Below, one piece after another: positions 43,505 to 51,964 of a DNA stretch of 64,000 nucleotides; positions within the stretch are counted from its first letter, which is position 1; each line of letters starts with the position of its first letter. The position numbers and the translations under genes were made by a program. Source of the stretch: SXVE01 sp036388895 (GTDB lineage Bacteria; Acidobacteriota; Blastocatellia; Pyrinomonadales; Pyrinomonadaceae); NCBI GenBank assembly GCA_036388895.1, contig DASVQY010000035.1:1-64000 (forward strand), in the 5' to 3' direction. The notes under the pieces were generated by a model, which ran no database searches, had not been told where the DNA came from, and saw only the letters and a list, made by a program, of their open reading frames with translations.

Positions 43505-44356
43505 ATGGCGGATTTAGCAAAATATCAACAAGAATTTCAAAGATTCAACACGAAATATGTCAAAGAAGCGGTTAAGGAACCCGTCAATTTTTGGGGTCTG
43601 GCGGGTTTCGCCGTCGCCGCCGCTTATACGGGCAGTATTATTCCTCTTTTAATCGCACTTCTTTGCGAGATCGCTTACGTCATTATTCTGCCGACTATTC
43701 CGTCTTATCGCATGCTGGTCAATAACCGCGAAAAAGAAAGAAAGCGCGAACTGGCAAAGGCTAATCGTAAAAAACTAATCAATTCGTTTACCCCGCGCGA
43801 GCGCGAAGCCGTCGAATATCTGCGCTGGCAGAAAGATAAAATTTTAGAAAATTATCATAAATTTACCGGCGCGCGTGAATTGCCGACCAATCTGGGATCG
43901 CTCGAACAGCGTTGGGAAGATTTTGTTGACTTGCTGGACGTTTACCGCCGCCGCAAACAGCATTTGAAATCAATCAATCGTCAGGCGGTTCACAATCAAC
44001 TGTCGCAGGCGTTTCGCGCCGCCGAAAACGCGCCCGACGAAAAAACGCGGCGCATTCAGCAAACAAATGTCGAAATTTTGAAACGCCGTCTGGCTTCGTT
44101 CGACGAACTCGAAAAGAGCGTGAAACTGGTCGAAGGTCAATTGCAGTCAATCGAAAATTTCTTCGGATATTTGAACGACGAAATCGTGACGATGTCTACG
44201 CCGGAAAAATTCTCTTTGCTTGATTTTGAACAGCTTTCCGATTCAATTGCGATGACCAAACAAATGCTCGACGCGACGGCTGATTCTGTGGGAGCACTCG
44301 ATTCTTATAATCGTGAAATGGGCAACTACGAACTTTTGCCCGAAGCTAATCGCTAA
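43505..44356 (+). CDS. Membrane coiled-coil protein next to PspA
   Basis: 283 aa. A short hydrophobic hairpin (VNFWGLAGFAVAAAYTGSII then LLIALLCEIAYVIILPTIP) is followed by a basic linker and long coiled coils (REREAVEYLRWQKDKILENY, then LKRRLASFDELEKSVKLVEG). No known domain recognised. Spacing suggests an operon with pspA, so it may anchor or regulate the PspA polymer, but this is inference from position. Confidence 0.65.
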   Translation: MADLAKYQQEFQRFNTKYVKEAVKEPVNFWGLAGFAVAAAYTGSIIPLLIALLCEIAYVIILPTIPSYRMLVNNREKERKRELAKANRKKLINSFTPREREAVEYLRWQKDKILENYHKFTGARELPTNLGSLEQRWEDFVDLLDVYRRRKQHLKSINRQAVHNQLSQAFRAAENAPDEKTRRIQQTNVEILKRRLASFDELEKSVKLVEGQLQSIENFFGYLNDEIVTMSTPEKFSLLDFEQLSDSIAMTKQMLDATADSVGALDSYNREMGNYELLPEANR

Positions 44357-44386
44357 CGAAATAGCTGCGAACAAACACGAAAGTTT

Positions 44387-44467
44387 TAAGCCGCGAATAA
44401 AAAAGCCGCGAATAAAGAATTTCTTATTTTCATTTATTCGCGCTTTTTTTATTTCGCGGCTTTTTTT
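44387..44467. terminator. Bidirectional nested terminator
   Basis: Two nested stems built from AAGCCGCGAATAAA and its complement (TTTATTCGCG, ATTTCGCGGCTT) with T-runs on both sides. It separates the plus-strand PspA operon from the minus-strand pilT gene, so it serves both. Confidence 0.8.
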
Positions 44468-44508
44468 ATTTTATTTCGTATGCTTTTTGTAATTCGCGAA
44501 TATTTCTT

Positions 44509-45687
44509 TTACGGCAAATCGCTCGTCGCCAGCATCAAGTTGTTCGCGTTCGTCGCGTATGACAAAGCGACTTCTTTTTTTACCAATCCATCCCGAATAA
44601 ATTTTTCGAGTACAGAGTCAAAAGTCTGCATTCCTTCGAGTTCGCCGTCGTTCATCGCGTCCGTGATTGAACGTCCCTCTTTTTCGCCTTTTTCAATGTA
44701 ATCGCGGGTTCTCGAATTAGACACGAGAATTTCGATTGCGGCGATTCGTCCGCCGCCGACTTTCGGCATTAAACGCTGTGAAATGATGCGCCTGAAAGAC
44801 TGCGAAAGACGCGTTCTTATCGCTTGCTCCTCTACTTTCGGAAATACGCCGATGATGCGGTCAATCGTTTTTGCGGCGTCAATAGTGTGCAGCGTTGATA
44901 AAACAAGGTGCCCAGTTTCAGCGGCTTCCATCGCCACTTCGATGGTTTCGCGGTCGCGCATTTCGCCAACGAGAATCACTTTCGGTGCTTGACGAAGCGC
45001 GGCTCGCAAAGCCAATGCGAAATCCGGCGTATCCGAATGAAGCTCGCGCTGGTGAATCGTGCCGAGTTTATGTTCGTGGATAAATTCTATCGGGTCTTCG
45101 ATTGTTACGACGTGATATTTTTTCGTCGAATTAATCAAATCAATAATCGCGGCGAGCGTCGTTGATTTTCCCGAACCGGTCGGACCGGTCACCAGAACCA
45201 AACCGTTTTTCAGTTCAGCCGCGCTCATCACGCCGCGCGGTAAATTCAAATCTTGCCAATTCGGCGGCGTCGTCGGAATAACGCGCATAACGATAGCGTA
45301 TGTTCCCCGCTGCCGAAAAATATTAACGCGAAAACGGCAAAGACCGTTGACGCTGTAAGAAATATCGGCTGAGCCTTTAGCGTCTAAAGTTTCCAAACCC
45401 TGCGCGTTTCCGGTCAACATCAAATCAGCCATCGCTTTGATTTGTGGCGCGGTGAGACGCTCCAAGCCCGGAATCTGTACGCCCTGCAAATCGCCGGAAA
45501 GTTCAACCTGCGGCGGACGACCGGGCGAAAATATCAAATCGCTGACTTTGTCTCCGGCGGCGAGCATTCGATGCAGCACATTATGAAAGGCTTGCGTGTT
45601 TTGCGAAACCGCGGGATTGCCGTTCGACATCGGCGAAGAAGTTTTCGGAGGAACATTGACAGGAGCATTTATTACAGGATTGTTCAT
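44509..45687 (-). CDS. pilT: PilT/PilU-type retraction ATPase
   Basis: 392 aa. Walker A GPTGSGKST at 168-176, Asp box VVTIEDPIEFIHEHKLGTIH, Walker B region VILVGEMRDRETIEVAMEAA, His box LSTLHTIDAAKTIDRIIGVF. These are hallmarks of the hexameric ATPases that retract type IV pili. The N-terminus has an extra 30-residue Pro/Asn-rich segment before the PilT fold. The Asp-less GEMRD variant is normal for PilT (E is catalytic). Confidence 0.92.
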   Translation of the reverse strand: MNNPVINAPVNVPPKTSSPMSNGNPAVSQNTQAFHNVLHRMLAAGDKVSDLIFSPGRPPQVELSGDLQGVQIPGLERLTAPQIKAMADLMLTGNAQGLETLDAKGSADISYSVNGLCRFRVNIFRQRGTYAIVMRVIPTTPPNWQDLNLPRGVMSAAELKNGLVLVTGPTGSGKSTTLAAIIDLINSTKKYHVVTIEDPIEFIHEHKLGTIHQRELHSDTPDFALALRAALRQAPKVILVGEMRDRETIEVAMEAAETGHLVLSTLHTIDAAKTIDRIIGVFPKVEEQAIRTRLSQSFRRIISQRLMPKVGGGRIAAIEILVSNSRTRDYIEKGEKEGRSITDAMNDGELEGMQTFDSVLEKFIRDGLVKKEVALSYATNANNLMLATSDLP

Positions 45688-45928
45688 CGGGTTTAAAGAT
45701 TGCAGGTTTTTTAAGAGGCAAAATGAATAATAACGCCTTGAGACAGGATAGTGTTTGTCATTGTTAAAAATGACAATACAATAATACTATTTTTGCAAAC
45801 AATTAATCAATAATATTAGTCGCCTTGCCAGCTTTTTTATAATCAATTAAAATTGACGGTTTCAGTATAATCTGAATATCCAAGCAATTATCTACAAAAA
45901 AATATTTAAGAGAGGAAATATACAAACT

Positions 45929-46996
45929 ATGAAAAGAGTCGGTATTTTAGCCGGGCGTGAAGTCACGTTTCCCGAATCAATTATCAAAAGCATTAATGAA
46001 AAAGGCAATGGCGAAGTCATTGCAGAAATGGTCAAAGTCGGCGGTATTCGTTTAGACGAAGAAAAAAAATATGACGTTGTTATCGACCGCATTTCGCACG
46101 AAGTTCCGTATTACCGTGCGACTTTGAAGCGAATGGCGCTCGAAGGAACTTATATTATTAACAACCCGTTCTGGTGGTCGGCGGACGATAAATTTTTCAA
46201 TTTCAGTTTAGCGTCTAAGATCGGCGTGGCTATTCCGAAAACGGTTCTTCTGCCGCAGCAAAGCTATATCCCGGACATCACCAGCGAATCTTTAAGAAAT
46301 CTCGAATTCCCGCTCGATTGGGAAGGAATCGTTAATTACGTTGGGTTTCCCGCCTTTTTAAAACCGTTTGACGGCGGCGGCTGGAAAAACGTATCGAAAA
46401 TTAACTCGCTCGAAGAGCTTTGGTATGAATACAACCAGACCGGAAAGCTTTGCATGACTTTGCAGGAAGGCATCGAGTGGGATCAATTCGTGCGCTGCTA
46501 CTGCGTCGGCAAAGAAAAAGTTTTAATTATGCCGTATGATCCGTCGAAACCCTATCTGTCGGGAATGCAGTATGTAAATGTTGATGACTATCTTTCGCCG
46601 GAACTTCACGCACGCGTCGAAGGCGACGTAATTATGATTTGCAAAGCGCTCGGTTACGATTTGAACACCGTTGAGTTCGCAATTAAAGACGGCGTTCCGT
46701 ACGCGATTGATTTTATGAATCCGGCGCCCGATGCCGAACTCGCTTCGGTCGGCGAATACAATCACAACTGGATTGTGCGCGAGATGACCGATTTTATTTT
46801 GAGAAAGTTGCAGGAAGGATTCGAAACGCCCGAATACCGCTGGTCGGCAATGCTGAATCCGGCAGAATTGTCGGCTAAAGCAGCGTTTAAAACAAAAGCT
46901 GAAAAAGCCGAAAAAATCGCTAAAGCGCCCGGTAAAAAGAAAGCGGATGCGGCTGAAAAAAAGCCGAAAACCAAAAACGCTTCGACGGCTGAATAA
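45929..46996 (+). CDS. ATP-grasp family enzyme with basic tail
   Basis: 355 aa. YIINNPFWWSADDKFFNFSL and FPAFLKPFDGGGWKNVSKIN (the lysine and glycine-rich loop that bind ATP) and NTVEFAIKDGVPYAIDFMNP (the metal-binding Glu and Asn) are ATP-grasp features; the substrate is unknown. Relatives form peptide-like bonds (RimK/glutathione-synthetase fold). The last 50 residues are a Lys/Ala-rich disordered tail (KAEKAEKIAKAPGKKKADAAEKK, written in pieces), perhaps binding nucleic acid or membranes. Confidence 0.75.
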   Translation: MKRVGILAGREVTFPESIIKSINEKGNGEVIAEMVKVGGIRLDEEKKYDVVIDRISHEVPYYRATLKRMALEGTYIINNPFWWSADDKFFNFSLASKIGVAIPKTVLLPQQSYIPDITSESLRNLEFPLDWEGIVNYVGFPAFLKPFDGGGWKNVSKINSLEELWYEYNQTGKLCMTLQEGIEWDQFVRCYCVGKEKVLIMPYDPSKPYLSGMQYVNVDDYLSPELHARVEGDVIMICKALGYDLNTVEFAIKDGVPYAIDFMNPAPDAELASVGEYNHNWIVREMTDFILRKLQEGFETPEYRWSAMLNPAELSAKAAFKTKAEKAEKIAKAPGKKKADAAEKKPKTKNASTAE

Positions 46997-47038
46997 AATA
47001 TCAGTTTTGAGATTATAAAAGCGAATAATAAAAGTAAT

Positions 47039-47075
47039 AAAAAGGATGGAAGATAAAGATTTTCCGTCCTTTTTT
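47039..47075. terminator. Hairpin terminator
   Basis: AAAAAGGATGGAA with TTTTCCGTCCTTTTTT, one G-T wobble. It lies between the convergent ATP-grasp and TPR genes and could serve both. Confidence 0.75.
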
Positions 47076-48492
47076 ACTCATCCTCTTCGAGTAATTCAAA
47101 CGGAATCCGACCGGAAAGCAATTTATAACCGACAATCACACCGACCCAAATCAAAAGCGCCACGCTCGAAACCGCCCATCCGAGGTTCGCCGTCATATTT
47201 TCTTCGATAATTACGCCCAGCAAAATAAACGGGAAACCGACGAGCGCGATTTTCAGCGTCGTTTTTTTGAAATTTTCGAGCGTTTCCAACAAATTAACGC
47301 GGTTGATTTCCAGTTCCATATAATCGTCGTCATCGTTTAACCGCGAAAAATACTCGGCTTCGTTGCGCGTCCAGCGTTTCAAAGCCGGAGTTTCAGCCAG
47401 ACGGTTCGCTGTCGAAAAATGATGTATGACGTGCGCTATTTTGCCTTCGCGCAGAGCTATTTCCGCCAGACCTCTGACCGAACGGAAACTTTCTCCGGCG
47501 TCGTCGAGTGTTTTTTGAAAAACCGTTTTGGCGCGGCGGAATTCGCCGAATTGAAAATAGCTTTCGCCTAAACGCGCCAGCAGCACGCCGTCGTTATCAG
47601 CGCGTTTTTCCGCCAGCCGCAGCACGGCGATTGATTTTTTTTGCAGTTTTTCGCTTTTCTGCGAACCGGCAAAAGAATTCAGACAGCGGGCGAAATCGAA
47701 AAGCAGACGCGCGTCTTTCGGATTCAAAGTCAGCGCGCGTCGAAACGCTTCGAGCGCCTGCAGCAGATAGCCGGAGAGACGAAGTTCGTTTCCCAAACGC
47801 TGCAGATAATAAGCTTTTTCGATTTTTTCAGGGTTTAAGATTTTATCCGATTGTTTTAATTGTATAAAATTATCTTCAACGAACGAGTTTTCTAAAACTT
47901 CCGCCGAAGGAATATGCGCGAATTCGGCTTTCATCAAAGTTTCTTTCGGTTCGGCGAAATAATCGCGCAGTTCGATTGAGCGAGTGTCGAGCGCGTTTTC
48001 GGAAAGAGCAGGAAAAATTTGCTTGATCATCCGCCGGTAATCCTCGCCGCCCGACGCGAAAGAAAACAAAACATCTTTTCCGCGAATCGAAGTCCGGTAA
48101 TGATAAAAAATATTGCCGCCGCGTTTTAAAGCACGCGTCGCCTGCGTTTCGACCTGTTCGATGTCAGAGAGTTTGAGGCGCGTTCGCGAGTTATTGAAAA
48201 ATGCCCAGATGTTCGGCAGAATTCCGGTCCGAACCAGTCTTTTGCCGTCGAACTCGATGCGGTCGGACGAAAGCAAAGCCGGCAAAAAAATCCAGCTTAA
48301 AGCAAAAAGCGCAATTGCCGTCCAATCCTTTTCTAAATAAACGAGCAGCCCAGAGAAAAAAGTGGCGAGAAAAAGCGCGGCAATATAGCTGTTCGGAGAA
48401 ACGCGAATGCTTGCCCGGCGTTTGGAAGAAGTTTTAACGGCGCTTTCTTTCACGGAAATTTCCGCCGTATTTGCCGGCACAATATCGTTCAC
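47074..48492 (-). CDS. Membrane protein with TPR-like region
   Basis: 472 aa. Two N-terminal membrane spans (about 37-72: YIAALFLATFFSGLLVYLEK then WTAIALFALSWIFLPALL), a PH-like region (IEFDGKRLVRTG), TPR-like repeats (about 230-370: LRLSGYLLQALEAFRRALTL, FGEFRRAKTVFQKTLDDAGE) and two C-terminal spans. Probably a membrane-anchored scaffold. Unknown partners. Confidence 0.7.
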   Translation of the reverse strand: MNDIVPANTAEISVKESAVKTSSKRRASIRVSPNSYIAALFLATFFSGLLVYLEKDWTAIALFALSWIFLPALLSSDRIEFDGKRLVRTGILPNIWAFFNNSRTRLKLSDIEQVETQATRALKRGGNIFYHYRTSIRGKDVLFSFASGGEDYRRMIKQIFPALSENALDTRSIELRDYFAEPKETLMKAEFAHIPSAEVLENSFVEDNFIQLKQSDKILNPEKIEKAYYLQRLGNELRLSGYLLQALEAFRRALTLNPKDARLLFDFARCLNSFAGSQKSEKLQKKSIAVLRLAEKRADNDGVLLARLGESYFQFGEFRRAKTVFQKTLDDAGESFRSVRGLAEIALREGKIAHVIHHFSTANRLAETPALKRWTRNEAEYFSRLNDDDDYMELEINRVNLLETLENFKKTTLKIALVGFPFILLGVIIEENMTANLGWAVSSVALLIWVGVIVGYKLLSGRIPFELLEEDE

Positions 48493-48664
48493 GCTGAAAT
48501 ATTCCTCAACAAGAAATTTATATGTTTAGAAATAACTAATTCCGTACGAATTTTCAAATTATTTTTGGAAGTTTAACCGAAAAAGGGCGAAAACAAATTT
48601 TATCTCGACAAGGAATCAGCTTTACTAGTTTCCGGAGCTAAAAATTTTTGAGTTGAAAAAAGCA

Positions 48665-48696
48665 AAAGACGCCGAATTTAAATGATCGGCGTCTTT
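48665..48696 (-). terminator. Hairpin terminator
   Basis: AAAGACGCCGA with TCGGCGTCTTT around 10 nt; T-rich on the minus side. It ends the TPR gene at 48753. Confidence 0.8.
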
Positions 48697-48752
48697 CCCA
48701 ATTCTTGAAGCGACAAAACCGTTTCGGCGGTTTTGGTTGGCAACGAATCTAT

Positions 48753-49601
48753 TTACATTCCGAAAGGCGAACCGGTCGAGGTTTCGGGTATTTGTTTCGC
48801 TCTTTCTGGATTTAACGCTTCGAGTTTATCTTTTGCCTCGCGCGCGGTCGCCGAAAGCGGAATTGCTTTGCCTTCCGAATCCTTGGCGTCAGCGGCAGTT
48901 TTGGCAATTCTGAAATATATTTCTTCGGCTTCTAATTTTTTGCCTTGTTTTTCGTAAATTTGAGCCAATTGAAAATCAATCGTGTCTTTGGCGATAATCG
49001 GATTGTCCATTGCGGCTAACTCTTGATACAGCGCAATTGCTTCGTCGAGCTTTCCGTCGTCGGTTTTCGCCTGCGCCAGCGCAAATTTCGAAAGTTTGCC
49101 GACTTCATCGTTCGATTTCGCAAAGTTTTCCAATTCCTGCATCGCGGCAGGACGATCAACCATCAATTTATTGACGGCGATAAAATATCTGGCTTTTTCA
49201 GCGATGTCGCCGCTGTATTTGTCGGCGACAGCCTGAAATTCCGCGATTGCGGCTTCAGCGCGTTCTCTGTGAGTTTTAAAGGTCTTGCCGGTCGGCGCCG
49301 TTCCCGCGACGGGCGCTTCAGAAACGGCGGCTTGCGACGTTTCGATGGCTTTGCCGAGCGCCGTCTGCGCCGCTGCCGTAGAGCGGCGGTTCCATGTGTA
49401 GAAAATACCGATTAAAACGGCTAAAACGGCGACAGCGGCTAAAGCGTAAAGAACATTTTTCCCTTTGCCCTCAAATTTTTTGCTCGCATCGTCAATTTTT
49501 CGATTGACGCTATGTTGAAAACGGTCTTCATAAGCGACCGGTTCTTTCGCCTGACTGGTCGGTAAAGCTGGTTGTTCGATTAATCTCTTTTTTCTAGCCA
49601 T
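48753..49601 (-). CDS. Membrane-anchored TPR protein (YfgM-like)
   Basis: 282 aa. A basic cytoplasmic head (ARKKRLIEQPALP) and one span (about 49-68: VLYALAAVAVLAVLIGIFYT) lead into an extracytoplasmic helical repeat domain: AAIAEFQAVADKYSGDIAEK, LDEAIALYQELAAMDNPIIA, LEAEEIYFRIAKTAADAKD. The layout resembles YfgM/BamD-type assembly helpers, but identity is only by topology. Confidence 0.7.
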   Translation of the reverse strand: MARKKRLIEQPALPTSQAKEPVAYEDRFQHSVNRKIDDASKKFEGKGKNVLYALAAVAVLAVLIGIFYTWNRRSTAAAQTALGKAIETSQAAVSEAPVAGTAPTGKTFKTHRERAEAAIAEFQAVADKYSGDIAEKARYFIAVNKLMVDRPAAMQELENFAKSNDEVGKLSKFALAQAKTDDGKLDEAIALYQELAAMDNPIIAKDTIDFQLAQIYEKQGKKLEAEEIYFRIAKTAADAKDSEGKAIPLSATAREAKDKLEALNPERAKQIPETSTGSPFGM

Positions 49602-49926
49602 TGTTTTAAAACTTGCAATTTTTTAATACTGATTCGTTGTATAATTGGGCGGAATAGGAATTTTTTCCAAAAGAGTCAATTTAACTTAAAAAACGGTCGA
49701 GAGCAAGTAAGACGAAAACAAAAGGCGAGGGCAACAGACAAAAAGAAAAATTTTGAAAACAAAATTTTTTCTTTTCAATCAAATTTTCGGGTAAAAGTTG
49801 CGTTTGAAAATAATTTTTCGATTTCCGGGAACAAATTCCGAAAATCGGTGTCTAATATAATAACCGGCGGAAACGCGAGTGAGCAATTTTGAATTTTTCC
49901 TGACAGAGAAGACGAAAAGGCGGAAT

Positions 49927-50580
49927 ATGTTCTTCGGTAAGTCAATCACGCTTGATGAGGAAGATTTGGGAAACGTCGCTTTGGCGGCAAGCGCAAGTTC
50001 TGCCCGCTCGACCGCCGAGATTAAGTTCATTGAAAGACTGCAAGCCGGCGATGCCGAAGCCTTCGACGTTCTGGTTACGCGTCATTCTACCGACGTTTAC
50101 GCGCTGCTTTTTCGTCTGACGGAAAACAGCGAGGAAGCCGCCGATTTGACTCAGGAAACATTTTTAAGCGCGCTCAAAGCGATAAAGAAGTTTCGCGGTG
50201 ACGCCGATTTGAAAACCTGGCTTTTTCGTATCGCCGTTAACGAATCGCGCAATCGCTTTCGCTGGTGGAAACGAAGAAACCGGCAAAACACGGTTTCGAT
50301 TGACGAGCGCGTCGGCGAAGCGGAAAAGCCCTTGTCGGAAACTTTTTCGAGCCGCACGCCGAACCCGGAAGAAAATACGCTTCGGCAGGAACGCGAAAAG
50401 GTTTTGAAAAAAGCGCTTTTCAGCTTGCCGGATATTTTTCGCGAAGCGATTATCCTGTGCGACATAGAAGGATTGAGTTATGAAGAAATCGCTCAAACTT
50501 TGGAAATAAATATCGGAACTGTAAAATCTCGAATCGCTCGCGGACGCGACGAATTGAGAAAAAAGTTGGAAGGTATTTGA
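49927..50580 (+). CDS. ECF RNA polymerase sigma factor
   Basis: 217 aa from the ATG at 49927 (AAAAGGCGGAAT ahead of it); a GTG at 49879 adds 16 residues. Sigma-70 region 2: FDVLVTRHSTDVYALLFRLT, DLTQETFLSALKAIKKFRG, LKTWLFRIAVNESRNRFRWW. Region 4: LFSLPDIFREAIILCDIEGL, SYEEIAQTLEINIGTVKSRI, ARGRDELRKKL. It should direct RNA polymerase to a stress-type regulon and is probably held by the anti-sigma at 51025. Confidence 0.92.
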   Translation: MFFGKSITLDEEDLGNVALAASASSARSTAEIKFIERLQAGDAEAFDVLVTRHSTDVYALLFRLTENSEEAADLTQETFLSALKAIKKFRGDADLKTWLFRIAVNESRNRFRWWKRRNRQNTVSIDERVGEAEKPLSETFSSRTPNPEENTLRQEREKVLKKALFSLPDIFREAIILCDIEGLSYEEIAQTLEINIGTVKSRIARGRDELRKKLEGI

Positions 50581-50584
50581 AAAG

Positions 50585-50673
50585 AGTTCATTGAGTTTAT
50601 AGAGTTCATTGAGTTCATTGGGTTAGAAGAAGTTTTTCTTTTACCCGACCAACTCTATAAACTCAATGAACTC
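50585..50673. repeat. Long hairpin, 23-bp perfect stem
   Basis: GAGTTCATTGAGTTTATAGAGTT (50585-50607, in pieces GAGTTCATTGAG and TTTATAGAGTT) is exactly complementary to 50651-50673; loop 43 nt. Arms are built of a repeated GAGTTYATWGA word, allowing alternative pairings. It starts 5 bp after the sigma factor stop codon. Confidence 0.9.
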
Positions 50674-50781
50674 TATAAACTCACGAAAGTGAATAATTGA
50701 CTCGCCCCGGTTTCAATTTTTGAAGACAAAAATCGGTGCCAAACGAAAAGTCGAGGGAAACGAACAGTACGGTGCGAGTTT

Positions 50782-50940
50782 ATGAAAAGCAATACAAAAG
50801 TTCGGCAGTTATTTGATAAAACGACCAACAACAACAGCCTAATTGCCGAAACGAGTATTGCCGCTCAAAGCTCAAAAACGAACGAAGCGTTGTTTTCTGC
50901 GATCAGAAAACAGCCGGGGTCAGTCAGTTATTCACTTTGA
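50782..50940 (+). CDS. Possible 52-aa peptide between sigma and anti-sigma
   Basis: ATG frame of 52 codons, basic start then Ser/Asn-rich (KVRQLFDKTTNNNSLIAETS). No obvious ribosome site. It sits between two hairpins; could be real or chance. Confidence 0.3.
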   Translation: MKSNTKVRQLFDKTTNNNSLIAETSIAAQSSKTNEALFSAIRKQPGSVSYSL

Positions 50941-50943
50941 AAC

Positions 50944-51011
50944 GGTTTTTGGTCTTTGGCTTTTGGCAAGTTGATTTTAATTTACTTGCCAAAAGCCAAA
51001 GACCAAAAACC
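50944..51011. repeat. Long hairpin, 28-bp perfect stem
   Basis: 50944-50971 (GGTTTTTGGTCTTTGGC plus TTTTGGCAAGT) is exactly complementary to 50984-51011; loop 12 nt. It ends 13 bp before the anti-sigma start codon, where a hairpin of this strength should limit translation or end transcription. Confidence 0.92.
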
Positions 51012-51024
51012 AAAAACCAAAACA

Positions 51025-51849
51025 ATGAAATGCGAAGATTTACAACTTAATCTCCCGATTTACATAGACGACGTTCTGACGGACGAAGAGCGCCAAACCG
51101 TCGAAGCGCATCTGTCAGCCTGTCCCGTATGCCGCTATAAATTGGCGGATTTCCAGGAGCTGCGCAATAATCTGCGATTCCTCGCTCGCCCGGAAATGTC
51201 GCCGAAAGCCTTGGATTCCGTAAAAATTGCCGTCGCCGCCGAAATGCAAAAAACTTCCACGGAGTCTCGCACAAAAGCGAAAAACGATTTGCGGGAGTGG
51301 GCGCAGATGCGTTTGATGCCTTTCGGCGTCGGCGTTTTCACGTCGCTGATTTTGGGTTTTACGTTATTGTGGAGCTTGCTTTCGCCGACCGTTCAAATTA
51401 ATCGCGGCGATGATACGGCGCAAGCCGATTCCGCTAAATCGCCGATTTTACTGGCGAATGCCAATTCCAAAGGCGGTTCGGGAAATTTCGAATTGTCGCC
51501 GGTCGAATACGCGCAGACCCGTCTGGCGGTTTCCGGCGAATCGCCGAGCGTTAATCCGAAAGGCGCTTTGGTCGCGCTCACGAAATCTCTGGTGCGCGGC
51601 AATATGAAGGACGAAGAAGTCGTCGTCGTCGCCGATGTTTTCGGCGACGGTTTGGCTCAAATCGCCGAAGTCGTCGAACCTTCGCACAACCGAAAAGCGG
51701 TTTACGAGCTCGAAAGAGCACTGAAAACCGATGCGACTTACGCGCCTTTTGTTCCGGCTAATCTCGACCGCCGTTCCGATTCCGTGCGGGTCGTTTTTAA
51801 GCTTCAAAGTGTTGACGTTAAGACGAATCTAAACTCGGCTAATCAATAA
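51025..51849 (+). CDS. Anti-sigma factor with zinc-finger (zf-HC2)
   Basis: 274 aa from the ATG at 51025; the frame back to 50956 would translate the hairpin. Residues 3-45 (CEDLQLNLPIYIDDVLTDEE then VEAHLSACPVCRYKLADFQE) carry the H-x3-C-x2-C zinc site of zf-HC2 anti-sigmas, and one membrane span (about 92-115: LMPFGVGVFTSLILGFTLLWSLL, in pieces) follows. Cytoplasmic finger binds the sigma factor, and the outer domain (NRKAVYELERALKTDATYAP) receives the signal. Confidence 0.85.
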   Translation: MKCEDLQLNLPIYIDDVLTDEERQTVEAHLSACPVCRYKLADFQELRNNLRFLARPEMSPKALDSVKIAVAAEMQKTSTESRTKAKNDLREWAQMRLMPFGVGVFTSLILGFTLLWSLLSPTVQINRGDDTAQADSAKSPILLANANSKGGSGNFELSPVEYAQTRLAVSGESPSVNPKGALVALTKSLVRGNMKDEEVVVVADVFGDGLAQIAEVVEPSHNRKAVYELERALKTDATYAPFVPANLDRRSDSVRVVFKLQSVDVKTNLNSANQ

Positions 51850-51964
51850 GCCGCGAGTAAAATTCTCCTCACCCCGCTTTCTTTTCAATTCTTAATTTGC
51901 TTCGATTCACCGAAACTTGTTATAGCTTTAAATATAAACATTTTATTACAAGGCGGAAACAATA

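Noticed and set aside
51047..51341. Minus-strand frames over the anti-sigma gene
   Set aside because: Shadows of the plus-strand gene with its clear zinc-finger motif.
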